Below are positions 51,932 to 62,100 of a stretch of 64,000 nucleotides of DNA, in pieces. The first letter of the stretch is position 1. Each line of letters opens with the position of its first letter. The DNA is from Actibacterium ureilyticum. Lineage in GTDB: Bacteria; Pseudomonadota; Alphaproteobacteria; Rhodobacterales; Rhodobacteraceae. The position numbers were made by a program, and so were the translations under genes. Below the pieces are notes generated by a model. The model searched no databases. It was not told the origin of the DNA and saw only the letters and a program-made list of their open reading frames with translations. The stretch lies in contig NZ_NSBT01000018.1 of NCBI RefSeq assembly GCF_002285435.1, forward strand, positions 310,001 to 374,000, read 5' to 3'.

Positions 51932-54028
51932 ATGAACGGAGAAGCGCTGAACCTTGAAAACCGCCCCCTGACGATGGAGGGCGACTATACGACCGAAGAA
52001 CCTCTTTTCGTCAAAGGCGCGAAGGTGGTCGAGGGGATCAATTTCCTGACCCAGACCACCATCGAGATCATCTGCAAGAACCGCAAAGAGGCGCTGGAAC
52101 CCATCGTCGGGCGCAAGATCACGCTGAACGTCAAGGACGAGGACGAGAACATGCGCACCTTTACCGGGCGCTGCATCTCGGTCGAATATATCGGGCTGTC
52201 ACAGGGGATGGGCCATTTCATTGCCCAGGTCCGGCCGTTCCTGTGGTTCCTGACCCGCACCACCGATTGCCGGGTGTTCCAGGAAATGACGGTGATCGAC
52301 ATCATCAAGGCGGTGCTCGAGGAATATGGCTTCACCGCCGATCTGGAGGACAAGACACAGAAGACCTATGCCACCCGGACCTTCTGTGTGCAGTACCGCG
52401 AATCCGATTTCGACTTCATCGCCCGCCTGATGGAGGAGGAGGGGATCTATTTCTTCTTCATCGAGGATAACAAGCGCGAAAAGCTGGTGCTGGCCGATGG
52501 GATCAGCGCCCATGTGACGGTGCCCGGCGGCCCGGAGTTCAAGTTCAAATACCGCGAGATGGAAGGCTATCGCCGCAACGAGGATCACGTGTTCGACTGG
52601 AACTCGGTCGAAGGGCAGAGCATCGGCAATGTCACCCTGAACGACTATGACTTCCAGAAACCGAAATCCGATCAGAAAAAGGCCGCGACCATCGAAACCG
52701 GCACGCATGGCCACAAAAGCTATCAGGTCTATGATTATCCCGGCCATCTGCGCGACAACGAAGGCGACGAAAGCGCCGATTACGACCAGTTCGCCACCCA
52801 ACGGGCCAAGGCGCGGATGCAGGGCTTTGCCACCGAATACCAAAGCTGGCGCGGGGCCTGTAACATCCGCAACATGTCCAACGCCCAGGTGTTCGCCCTG
52901 ACCGAACATCCGCGCGATCAGGAAAACGGCGAATACCTGATCGTTCGGGCCACACACGAGATGCAGGTCGAAAGCGATTACGAGGACCGCGAGACCAGCG
53001 ACCCGATGCTGGACGACCGGCTGGAGGTCGACGAGGACAATCGCGACGCCTATCGCTGCAAGTTCGAGGTGGTGAAAAAGGACGACAGCTTCACCCCGCC
53101 GCGCACCATCGCCTGGCCGCAGATCCCCGGCATGCACACCGCGCTGGTCACCGGCCCGGCGGGCGAAGAGATCTATACCGATCAATATGGCCGGATAAAG
53201 GTGCAGTTCCATTGGGACCGGCTGGGGGAAAAGAACGAAAACAGCTCGTGCTGGGTGCGGGTCGTGATGCCCTGGGCGGGGAACAAATGGGGGATGTTTT
53301 CCATCCCGCGGATCGGGCAGGAGGTGGCGGTGGTCTTCGAAGAGGGCAACCCGGACCGCCCCATCTGCATCGGCATGATCTATAACGCCGATGTCATGCC
53401 GCCCTATGACATGCCCGGCAACATGACCCAGACCGGGATCGTCACCCGCAGCACCAAGAGCGGCAATTCCGACACTTTTCACGAGCTGGTCTTCGAGGAC
53501 ATGAAAGACAGCGAATTCGTGCGGTTCCAGTCGGAAAAAGATTACTTCGGCAAGATCAAGAACAATGCCGAGGTCACCATCGGCATGGAAAAGCAGGACC
53601 CCGGCGATTTCATCCAGACGATCTATCACGACAAGGAAGAAACCCTGAAAACCGGCGATCTGCGCTATACGATCGAACAGGGCAGCGAATTCCGCGACAT
53701 CGCCACCGATCAGGAGGAAACGATCGGTCAGAATCGCAGCCAGGATATCGGCAACAACAGCAGCCAGAGCATCGGCAACGACATGGAGGTCGATATCGGC
53801 AGCAACAAGACCGAACACGCCGGCCAGACCATCGCCGTTTCGGCAGGCCAGGAAATCACCCTGACCGTGGGCGGCTCGTCGATCACCATCGACAATTCCG
53901 GCATCACCATCGAAGCGCCGCAAATCAATGTGAACGGACAGGCCATGGTGACCGTCACGGCCCCGAAATCCACGGTAAAAGCAGAGGCCCTTCTGACGTT
54001 GAAGGGTGGACTGACCTTGATCAACTAG
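51932..54028 (+). CDS. vgrG: T6SS spike protein VgrG (TssI)
   Basis: 698 residues from the ATG at 51932 (a GTG lies just before). gp27-like base with FLTRTTDCRVFQEMTVIDII and YRESDFDFIARLMEEEGIYFFF. The gp5-like OB region has QYGRIKVQFHWDR, SSCWVRVVMPWAG and PRIGQEVAVVF. A beta-helix needle contains IG-x repeats (IGQNRSQDIGNN, IGNDMEVDIGSN). No toxin domain is fused at the C-terminus, which ends at the needle tip. It would carry cargo through the PAAR protein or adaptors. Confidence 0.96.
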   Translation: MNGEALNLENRPLTMEGDYTTEEPLFVKGAKVVEGINFLTQTTIEIICKNRKEALEPIVGRKITLNVKDEDENMRTFTGRCISVEYIGLSQGMGHFIAQVRPFLWFLTRTTDCRVFQEMTVIDIIKAVLEEYGFTADLEDKTQKTYATRTFCVQYRESDFDFIARLMEEEGIYFFFIEDNKREKLVLADGISAHVTVPGGPEFKFKYREMEGYRRNEDHVFDWNSVEGQSIGNVTLNDYDFQKPKSDQKKAATIETGTHGHKSYQVYDYPGHLRDNEGDESADYDQFATQRAKARMQGFATEYQSWRGACNIRNMSNAQVFALTEHPRDQENGEYLIVRATHEMQVESDYEDRETSDPMLDDRLEVDEDNRDAYRCKFEVVKKDDSFTPPRTIAWPQIPGMHTALVTGPAGEEIYTDQYGRIKVQFHWDRLGEKNENSSCWVRVVMPWAGNKWGMFSIPRIGQEVAVVFEEGNPDRPICIGMIYNADVMPPYDMPGNMTQTGIVTRSTKSGNSDTFHELVFEDMKDSEFVRFQSEKDYFGKIKNNAEVTIGMEKQDPGDFIQTIYHDKEETLKTGDLRYTIEQGSEFRDIATDQEETIGQNRSQDIGNNSSQSIGNDMEVDIGSNKTEHAGQTIAVSAGQEITLTVGGSSITIDNSGITIEAPQINVNGQAMVTVTAPKSTVKAEALLTLKGGLTLIN

Positions 54029-54038
54029 GGCCAGAAGA

Positions 54039-54659
54039 ATGACGGAACGATTTGCGGATCTGAAGAAAATCCCGCCCGAACCCGCTGCGCGCGTGATGTC
54101 GGGGGTCAACTACAAGCTTAAAACGCGGCTGGACCTGCCCGCCAGCGCGACGGTTCCCGAAGTGCTGACCGCCCTGGCCGAGAAAGAGGCCTGGATCGAC
54201 GTGCTGAAGCTGTTATCCGCCGCCCTGCCGCCGCGCGAATGCGTCTGGTGGGCCTGTCTGGCGGCGCGAGACATCGTGGGCGAGGGGCCGGAAAACGCCA
54301 CGCCCTGCCTGAAGGCGGCCGAGGCTTGGGTCTTCAAGCCCGACGACAAGAACCGGCAGGCGGTACGCGCCTCGCTCGATAATGTCTATGTGGATGACGA
54401 CACCTCGCTTTGTGCCACGGCGGCAATGTATGCGCCGGGCGACATGGGGCCGGGCGACCTGGCTGATTTCCCCGCCCCCCAGGGCGCGGTCGAGGCCTGT
54501 GTCTTTGGCATGGTGATCGAAGCGGTGGGCGCGGCGGACGATTTCGACGGCCATATGCAGGTCGTGATCGACCGGGCGCTGGACATCGCGCGGGGTGGCA
54601 ACGGGCAGGTCGAGGCGCTAGCATCAAGCCCGACCGACAAGCAAGAGGAGGGCGTCTGA
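54039..54659 (+). CDS. T6SS-associated protein, DUF6931-like
   Basis: 206 residues, no signal. Helical; contains KEAWIDVLKLLSAALPPRECVWWACLAARDI (as separate parts near 49-80) and AAEAWVFKPDDKNRQ. I recall similar proteins lying between vgrG and PAAR genes in T6SS loci. Ten bases behind vgrG and one base before the PAAR gene. Chaperone or spike-loading role is likely but not shown. Confidence 0.65.
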   Translation: MTERFADLKKIPPEPAARVMSGVNYKLKTRLDLPASATVPEVLTALAEKEAWIDVLKLLSAALPPRECVWWACLAARDIVGEGPENATPCLKAAEAWVFKPDDKNRQAVRASLDNVYVDDDTSLCATAAMYAPGDMGPGDLADFPAPQGAVEACVFGMVIEAVGAADDFDGHMQVVIDRALDIARGGNGQVEALASSPTDKQEEGV

Positions 54660-54660
54660 C

Positions 54661-54960
54661 ATGGGCACACCACAGGCCCGCATGACGGATCTGCACACCT
54701 GTACGGTGCCGCCGTCTTTCCCCTCGCCGATCCTGCCGCCCTGTGCGGTGACGGTTCTGGTGGGCTCGCTTCCGGCGGCGCGCGCGACGGTGGATATGGC
54801 GATGACCGGCTCACCCCCGGTGCCGCCGACCCCGCACATGTTTCCGCTAGGATCGAAAACCGTGTTTATTAACAACATGATGGCTTTGCGGGTCGCGGAT
54901 ACCTGTATGTATGGCGGCCCGATCGTCAAGGGCGAGTTCACGGTGCTGACGGGTGGCTGA
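54661..54960 (+). CDS. PAAR-domain spike tip protein
   Basis: 99 residues, a stand-alone PAAR domain: ARMTDLHTC, then GSPPVPPTPHMFPLGSKTVFINNM and ADTCMYGGPIVKGEFTV. His and Cys residues fit the zinc site at the tip. It sharpens the VgrG needle. No effector extension. Confidence 0.88.
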   Translation: MGTPQARMTDLHTCTVPPSFPSPILPPCAVTVLVGSLPAARATVDMAMTGSPPVPPTPHMFPLGSKTVFINNMMALRVADTCMYGGPIVKGEFTVLTGG

Positions 54961-54971
54961 GAAGGACTGAG

Positions 54972-56432
54972 ATGGCAGTAACCCTCAAGTTCCAGTCGAC
55001 GGGCGCGATCCCGGGCAAGGGCGATCCGTTCCGGATGAACGGCCCCTCGGTCACCATTGGCCGGGGCGACGAGAATGATATGGTGCTGCCCGATCCCGAC
55101 CGGGTGCTGTCCAAGCGTCATTGCGTGGTCGAGGATCACAACGGCAATGTCGTGGTGGTCGATATCTCGACCAACGGCACCTTTCTGAACTATGGCAAGA
55201 TCCCCCTGGGCGCGACGCCCACACCGCTGAACGATGGCGATATCCTGTGCCTGGGCCCTTACGAGATCATGGTCAGCATCAGCGCCGATTTCGCCAATGA
55301 CCCGCTGGCCAGTCTGGCCGCCCCGTTGGACGATGGCCCGGTGTCGCACGGCAATGCCGGGGCCGCGCCGCATATCGGCGATCTGCTGGACAATCCGCAG
55401 GATGGCAGCGATTTTCTGGACGATCTGCTGGGCGGGCCGGACCAGCCCACCGGGCACAAGGGCGTCGAGCGGCCCGAGCTGGGCGATGACGGGCTGTTGC
55501 CGCCGCTGGGCGAGGATGACGTCCCGCCGCCCGCCGACGATCCCGTGCCGGGCGGTTCGGTGCCGTCGCATTCGCCCGCCTATCGCGATCACTTTCAGCC
55601 GCGTTCGGTCGCGGGACAGCCGCAGATCCCCGACGATTGGGACGACGACCTGTTGTCGCCGGGCGGCGACCAGACCGGCAGCGCCGCTGATCCCTTTGCC
55701 GTGCCGCAGCCCCCCGCGGGCGGATCGGGCGGGGCCGCCTTCATCCCCGAGGATGACGCGTTCGGCGAACCGGCCGCCGAAGTCCCGCCGCCCATGCCCC
55801 AGACCACCGTGCCGCCCAAGGCACCGCCCGCCACCGCCGCGCCGCCATCGGATGCCGCGCGTGCGTTTCTGGATGCGCTGGGCGCGGATGCGGACCTGAA
55901 CATCGCGGACGATGAACTGCCTGATGTGATGGGCCGGCTGGGCCGCGTGACCCGCGCGGTGATCGAAGGGCTGCGCGAGATCCTGATGACCCGCGCCTCG
56001 ATCAAATCCGAATTCCGCATCGAACAGACCCAGATCGCGGCGGGCGGGAACAACCCGCTGAAATTCTCGATCAGCCCCGAACAGGCGATCCAGGCAATGG
56101 TGAAGCCCACGACCAAGGGCTATCTGGATGCCGAAGAGGCTGCGGCTCAGGCCCTGTCGGACATCAAGGCGCACGAGGTCGCGATGCTGACCGGGATGGA
56201 CGCCGCGCTGAAGGGTGTTCTGGCCCGGCTGGACCCGGCGATGCTGGAAAGCAAGATCCAGTCCAAGGGCGGGTTCGCGAATATGCTGAAATCCAAAAAA
56301 GCCCGCTATTGGGAAATCTACGAAGAGATGTATTCTGAGATCTCTGAGCAGGCGGAAGAAGATTTTCACGAGTTGTTTTCGAAAGAGTTTGCACGGGCCT
56401 ATCGCGCGCAGCTCGATAGGCTGAAGAAATGA
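54972..56432 (+). CDS. tagH: T6SS FHA-domain protein TagH
   Basis: 486 residues. FHA domain (about 5-105) with SVTIGRGDEND, LSKRHC and STNGTFLN, the phosphothreonine-binding residues. A long Pro/Asp-rich disordered linker follows (about 110-300). The C-terminal TagH domain (about 310-480) has AVIEGLREILMTRASIKSEF and RYWEIYEEMY. It binds phosphorylated partners in the threonine phosphorylation pathway that turns the T6SS on. Pairs with the PP2C enzyme and TagF at the operon end. Confidence 0.92.
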   Translation: MAVTLKFQSTGAIPGKGDPFRMNGPSVTIGRGDENDMVLPDPDRVLSKRHCVVEDHNGNVVVVDISTNGTFLNYGKIPLGATPTPLNDGDILCLGPYEIMVSISADFANDPLASLAAPLDDGPVSHGNAGAAPHIGDLLDNPQDGSDFLDDLLGGPDQPTGHKGVERPELGDDGLLPPLGEDDVPPPADDPVPGGSVPSHSPAYRDHFQPRSVAGQPQIPDDWDDDLLSPGGDQTGSAADPFAVPQPPAGGSGGAAFIPEDDAFGEPAAEVPPPMPQTTVPPKAPPATAAPPSDAARAFLDALGADADLNIADDELPDVMGRLGRVTRAVIEGLREILMTRASIKSEFRIEQTQIAAGGNNPLKFSISPEQAIQAMVKPTTKGYLDAEEAAAQALSDIKAHEVAMLTGMDAALKGVLARLDPAMLESKIQSKGGFANMLKSKKARYWEIYEEMYSEISEQAEEDFHELFSKEFARAYRAQLDRLKK

Positions 56433-56442
56433 AGGGTATTTG

Positions 56443-57783
56443 ATGTCCTGGGACAGCAAAGTGCTTTGGAGCGAGGGGCTTTTTCTGCAGCCTCATCATT
56501 TCCAGCAATCCGACCGCTATACCGAGGCGCTGGTGGGCGGGCTGGCGCGGCGCGTGCGCCCCTATGCCTGGGGCGTCAATACGCTGGAGATCGACACCGA
56601 TGTGTTGAAGGTCGGTCAATTCGCGCTGAAATCCTGCGCCGGGCTGACCCATGACGGCGCCGTGTTCCGCGTGCCCGAGACCGAGGATCACCCCCCCGCG
56701 TTGGAGGTGCCCGAGACGATCAAGGATTGCATCGTCTATCTGACCGTCCCGCAGCGCCGCCAGGGCGCGCTGGAGGTCGACATGACCGGCGCCGAGCTGT
56801 CCGCCGCACGCTTCCGCCCGGCCGAGCTGGAGGTGACCGATGTGACCTCCAGCGGGAAAAAGGCCGTGACGCTGGGCGTGGGCAAGCTGCGGCTGCAATT
56901 CGCGTTGCAGGTTGACGATCTGTCCGACCGGCTGGCGATCCCGATTGCGCGGATCATCGAGGTGCGGCCGGATAAGGAAATCATCCTCGATGGCGCCTTC
57001 ATGGCCAGTTGCATCGACATCCGCGCGGCGCAGCCGTTGCACGGGTTCCTGCGCGAACTGGATGGGCTGCTGCGCCACCGTGTGACCGCGCTTTCGGGGC
57101 GGTTGTCCGAGGGGGGCGGCGCCAAGGGCGTGGCCGAGATCTCGGACTTTCTGCTGCTGATGGGTCTGAACCGGGCGATGCCGCTGTTCCAGCATTACAC
57201 GCGGGTCGAAAACCTGCACCCTGAACGGCTCTTTGCCGATCTGGTGGCGCTGGCGGGGGAACTGGCGACCTTCATGACCACCGAAAAGCGCCCGCCGGAA
57301 TTTCCCGAATACCGCCATGACGATCTGACCGCGACCTTCAACCCGGTGATCAAGCTGCTCAGGCAATACCTGTCGTCGGTGTTGGAACAGACGGCGATTT
57401 CGATCCCGCTGGACCCGCGCAAATACGGCATCAGCGTTGGCATCATCGCCGACAAGAAGCTGATCTCGACCGCCGGGTTCGTGCTGGCGGTGCATGCCGA
57501 TGTGCCGCCCGAAAACATCCGCCGCCATTTCGCGGGCCAGTCCAAGATCGGCCCGGTCGAGGAGATCCGGCAACTGGTCAATTCCGCCCTGCCGGGGATC
57601 ACGCTGCGCCCGCTGCCCGTGGCGCCGCGGCAGATCCCCTATCACGCGGGGGTGGTCTATTTCGAGCTGGACGGCGACAGCCCCTATTGGGGCAAGATGA
57701 CGACCTCGGGCGGGATCGCGGTGCATGTGTCGGGGGATTATCCCGGCCTGAAGATGGAGTTGTGGGCCATCCGCCAGGGTTAG
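56443..57783 (+). CDS. tssK: T6SS baseplate-membrane connector TssK
   Basis: 446 residues from the ATG at 56443. Opening KVLWSEGLFLQPHHFQQSDRY is diagnostic. Later YAWGVNTLEID and the C-terminal IPYHAGVVYFELD fit. Trimeric TssK links the baseplate wedges to TssL and TssM. Confidence 0.95.
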   Translation: MSWDSKVLWSEGLFLQPHHFQQSDRYTEALVGGLARRVRPYAWGVNTLEIDTDVLKVGQFALKSCAGLTHDGAVFRVPETEDHPPALEVPETIKDCIVYLTVPQRRQGALEVDMTGAELSAARFRPAELEVTDVTSSGKKAVTLGVGKLRLQFALQVDDLSDRLAIPIARIIEVRPDKEIILDGAFMASCIDIRAAQPLHGFLRELDGLLRHRVTALSGRLSEGGGAKGVAEISDFLLLMGLNRAMPLFQHYTRVENLHPERLFADLVALAGELATFMTTEKRPPEFPEYRHDDLTATFNPVIKLLRQYLSSVLEQTAISIPLDPRKYGISVGIIADKKLISTAGFVLAVHADVPPENIRRHFAGQSKIGPVEEIRQLVNSALPGITLRPLPVAPRQIPYHAGVVYFELDGDSPYWGKMTTSGGIAVHVSGDYPGLKMELWAIRQG

Positions 57784-57821
57784 GCGGATCAAGTTCTGTA
57801 TTAGCAGGAAGTATTTTTTAA

Positions 57822-59198
57822 ATGTCTGATAACGATCCCTTTGCGGAGCCAGACGATTCAGAAAAGACCGTGATCCGGCCCAATCCCGGCGGCCGGCGCA
57901 TCGCCGCTGCGGCCAGTCCTGCACCCACCGAACCCCCGGCGGATGCGGGCTTCGGCGTGCCCAGCGGCCAGTCGGCACCAGCGCGATCCGGCAACCCCGA
58001 TGTCGAACAGGGCATGACGGGGATGAACCCGCTGAACGCTTGTGCCGCGACGCTGTTCGCGCTGGTCAGCCGCATCCGCAACCGCGCCCAGCATATGGAC
58101 CCGGACAAGCTGCGCCGGTCGGTCGTGTCGGAAATCCGCGGGTTCGAAAACCGCGCGCTTCAGGCCGGGCTGGATGCCCAGGACGTCAAGGTCGCCCGCT
58201 ATGCCATCTGTGCCACGCTGGACGATGTGGTGCTGAACACGCCCTGGGGCGGGCAATCGGTCTGGACGCAGCAATCCATGGTCGGCACCTTTCACCGCGA
58301 GACCGTGGGCGGCGACCGCTTCTATGATCTACTCGCGCGGCTGGAAAAGGACCCGGTGCGCAATATCAACCTGCTGGAATTCCTCTATGTCTGCCTGTCG
58401 CTGGGGTTCGAGGGGCGGTTGCGCGTCGAACAGGGCGGCCCCGACCGCCACATGCAGATCCGCGCTGGTCTGGCGCGCATCATCGCCGATCAGCGTGGCC
58501 AGACCGACCGCGAATTATCAGCGCATTGGAAGGGGCAGGATGAACCTTATCGCCCACGCTCGCTCTGGCGGCCGGTCTGGATCACCACGGGCGTTGTGGC
58601 GATGATCCTGACGGCGCTGTTCCTGACGCTGACCTTCCTGTTGAACGGCACGACCAACGCCACGATCGGGCGTATGGCGGCGCTGGACAATGGCTTGGTG
58701 GCCGAGCTGTTGCGCCGCGCGCCGCCACCGCCGCCCCCGCCGCCCGTGAATGACGAACAGATCGAAGAGGTGCGCGAGTTCCTGCGGGCCGAGATCGACG
58801 AGGGCGTGGTGACCGTGTTCCAGGACGCCAACACCATCACCATGCGGATCATCGGGCGCGGCATGTTCAAATCGGGTTCGGACCAACTGGACCCGACCTA
58901 TCTGAAGCCGCTGGAGCGGGTGGCAAGCGCCCTGAAGGAGGAACCCGGCCCGGTGATCGTTGTGGGCCATTCCGACAATATCCCGATCAAGTCCGGGCGC
59001 TTTCCGTCGAACATGCACCTGTCGCTCGCGCGGGCCACATCGGTGATGAAACAGCTTGCCGGAACGCTGGGCGATCCCGCGCGCCTGTCGGCCGAGGGGC
59101 GCGCCGACCGCAACCCCATCGCGCCGAATGATACGGCCGAGGGGCGGGCCAAGAACCGGCGGATTGAAATCGTACTGGTGCGGAGGGAACGGCTGTGA
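57822..59198 (+). CDS. tssL: T6SS membrane protein TssL with OmpA-like domain
   Basis: 458 residues. Cytoplasmic DotU/IcmH domain (about 60-245) with NPLNACAATLFALVSRIRN and ALDDVVLNTPWG-like ATLDDVVLNTPWGGQ. One membrane segment about 251-276. A periplasmic OmpA/MotB-type domain (about 315-458) with VVGHSDNIPIKSG and LSLARATSVMKQL binds peptidoglycan. That anchor may help a system without TssJ. Overlaps tssM by 4 bases. Confidence 0.95.
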   Translation: MSDNDPFAEPDDSEKTVIRPNPGGRRIAAAASPAPTEPPADAGFGVPSGQSAPARSGNPDVEQGMTGMNPLNACAATLFALVSRIRNRAQHMDPDKLRRSVVSEIRGFENRALQAGLDAQDVKVARYAICATLDDVVLNTPWGGQSVWTQQSMVGTFHRETVGGDRFYDLLARLEKDPVRNINLLEFLYVCLSLGFEGRLRVEQGGPDRHMQIRAGLARIIADQRGQTDRELSAHWKGQDEPYRPRSLWRPVWITTGVVAMILTALFLTLTFLLNGTTNATIGRMAALDNGLVAELLRRAPPPPPPPPVNDEQIEEVREFLRAEIDEGVVTVFQDANTITMRIIGRGMFKSGSDQLDPTYLKPLERVASALKEEPGPVIVVGHSDNIPIKSGRFPSNMHLSLARATSVMKQLAGTLGDPARLSAEGRADRNPIAPNDTAEGRAKNRRIEIVLVRRERL

Positions 59199-62100
59199 TC
59201 CTCAGATTCCTGCGCAAGCTCAAATCCGGCATCGCGGTCATGATTTTCGTGGCCCTCGCGCTGTCGCTGTTCCTGTGGTTCCTGGGGCCGTTCATCGGCT
59301 TTGGCGAGATGCGGCCCTTCGACGGCGTTCTGGGCCGGGTCATCGCCATCGCGGTGGTCTGGCTTCTGTCGCTGGTGTTGATCCTGATCATCCTGATCCG
59401 TCGCGGCAAACGCGACAAGGAACTGACCGACGATATCGTCGAAGCCGCCGAGGTCGAGACCGACACCGATGACGAGGTGGTGAAGGCCGAGCTGGGCGAG
59501 ATGCGCGACAAGCTGAAATCCGCGCTCACGAAGCTGCGCAAGACCAAGGGCGGGCGCAAACAGCTGTACGAACTGCCCTGGTACGTGATCATCGGCCCGC
59601 CCGGCGCGGGCAAGACCACGGCCATCGTCAATTCCGGCCTGACCTTTCCGCTGGCCGATGAGATGGGCAAAGCCGCCATCGGCGGGGTGGGCGGCACGCG
59701 CAACTGCGACTGGTGGTTCACCAACAACGCGGTGCTGATCGACACCGCGGGCCGCTATACCACCCATGAAAGCGATGCCGAGGCCGACAATGCCGCCTGG
59801 CTGGGCTTCCTTCGGCTGCTGAAAAAGCACCGCAAGCGCCAGCCGATCAACGGCGCGCTGATCGCGATCTCGCTGTCGGACCTGTCCAATCAGGACGAGA
59901 TGACCCAGAAAAGCCACGCCGCCGCGATCCGGCGTCGCCTGCACGAGTTGCGCCAGCAGTTGGGCGTGCGCTTTCCGGTCTATGTGCTGTTCACAAAGGC
60001 CGACCTGATCGCGGGCTTTGCCGAATATTTCGATACCCTGTCCAAGGACGAGCGCGAACAGGTCTGGGGCTTTACCTTTGGCCTGCCGAAAAAGCGCAAG
60101 GCCGAGGAATCGCCGATTGCGCATTTCGACGAGGAATTCGCGCTGCTGCTGCAACGCGCCAATGCGCAGTCGCTGGACAAGATGCAGGTGGAAACCAACC
60201 ACCAGCGCCGCAGCCTGATCGCCAGTTTCCCGTCACAGCTGGCCTCGGTCCGGCAGGTCGCGCGGGATTTCCTGGCCGAGGTGTTTCAGGATAACCGCTA
60301 TGAACACCGCCACCTGCTGCGCGGGGTCTATTTCACCTCCGGCACGCAAGAGGGCACGCCGATTGACCGGCTGATGATGGGCATGGCCCAGACATTCGGT
60401 ATCGGGCGACAGGCCATCGGTTCGGGCCGCGGGGTGGGACGATCTTTCTTTCTGACGCGGCTCTTCGATGCGGTGATCTTCCCCGAGGCCGGGCTGGTCA
60501 GCGCCGATGACAAGGTCGAGCGCCGCTATCGCTGGACCAAGCGAGGGGCGATTGCGGCGGCGATTCTGGCGTCCATCGGGGTCGGCTCGCTGTGGATGCG
60601 CAGCTATCTGGGCAACACCGCGCTGCTGGCCGAGGCCGCGCAGCAGATCGACGATTACCAGGCGCTTGCCGCGCAAATCCCCGCCAGCCCCATTGGCGAC
60701 AGCGATCTGCCATCGGTCGTGCCCGCGCTGAACACGCTGCGTGGCCTGCCCGCCAATCCCACTGTCGGTGACGAGGGACCCGAGGCGCGGCTGACCTATG
60801 GCCTTTATCAGGGGCGCGTTCTGGGCTCGCAGGCGCAACAGACCTATCGCGCGGCGCTGAACCAGCATCTGCTGCCGCGCCTGTTGCTGCGGCTCGAAGA
60901 GCAGATGCAGGCCAATATGGACAATCCCGACCTGCTGTACGAGGCGCTGAAGATCTATCTGATGCTGGGGCTTCAGGGGCCGATGGCCGAGGATCTGGTC
61001 AAGGAATGGCTGCAGCTGGACTGGTCCATCGCCTATCCCGGATCGGGGCGCGAACGGCTGCGCAACGACCTGTCGGCGCATGTCGATGCCTTGCTGGCCC
61101 AGCCCATGGACGAAATCGCCCTGAACGGCCCGCTGGTTCAACAGGTACAGGGGCTGTTGTCGGAAATGCCGCTGGCGCAGCGGGTCTATAACGGGATCAT
61201 CAATTCGGCGGCGGCCAAGGCCGTGCCCGATTGGCGCATCACCGATATTGGCGGTCCGGCGGTCAGCCGGGTGCTGGTGCGGTCATCGGGCAAACCCCTG
61301 ACCGAAGGGATCGAGGGGATCTATACCTATAAGGGCTTCAACGATGTCTTCCTGGCCGAGGCGCTGGGCGTCGCCCGCCGGATCCAGAACGAAAGCTGGG
61401 TGCTGGGCGAACGCGGCGAGGTGCAGCAGAACGAACAGGTGCTGGCCACGATCAGCCGCGATGTGCTGGATCTGTATTACAACGACTATATCTCGCGCTA
61501 TGACCAGATCCTGGGCGATATCGACATCATCCCGATGGAAAGCCTGAGCCACGCGGTCGAGGTGACGAATGTGCTTTCCGGGCCGACCTCGCCCATCGTG
61601 AACGTGCTGACCGGGATCGCGAACGAGACCAAGCTGACCGAAAAGCGCGCGCTGGTGGATACAAGCGGCCTGGCCGAGGGCGCCACCACGATTGCCCAGC
61701 TCGAGGTGGAATCGGCCCTGTCGTCGCGCACGCAGTTGTTCATCGAGGTGCTGCGCAATTCGGCCCGGCAGGCCGGCTCGGCCGAGGAACCGCAGCAGCC
61801 CGGCGAATATGTCGAGGATCGCTTTGCCTGGCTGCACACGCTGGTCGCCGGGGCCGAAGGGCAGCCATCGCAGCTGGATCTTCTGATGGGCAACCTGACC
61901 GAGGTCTATCAGGAACTGAACAAGCTGTCCTTTGCCGGTGGGATCGGCGGCGGCCAGGCCGAAGGCGTGGCGATCCAGCGGTTCCAGGAGGCCGCCAACC
62001 GCCTGGATGGCCCGATGCAGCGCTGGGCGGCGCAGATCGCCACCGGCTCGTCCGGGATCACCGCCGATGGCACGCGCTCGTCCATCAACGCGCGCTGGCA

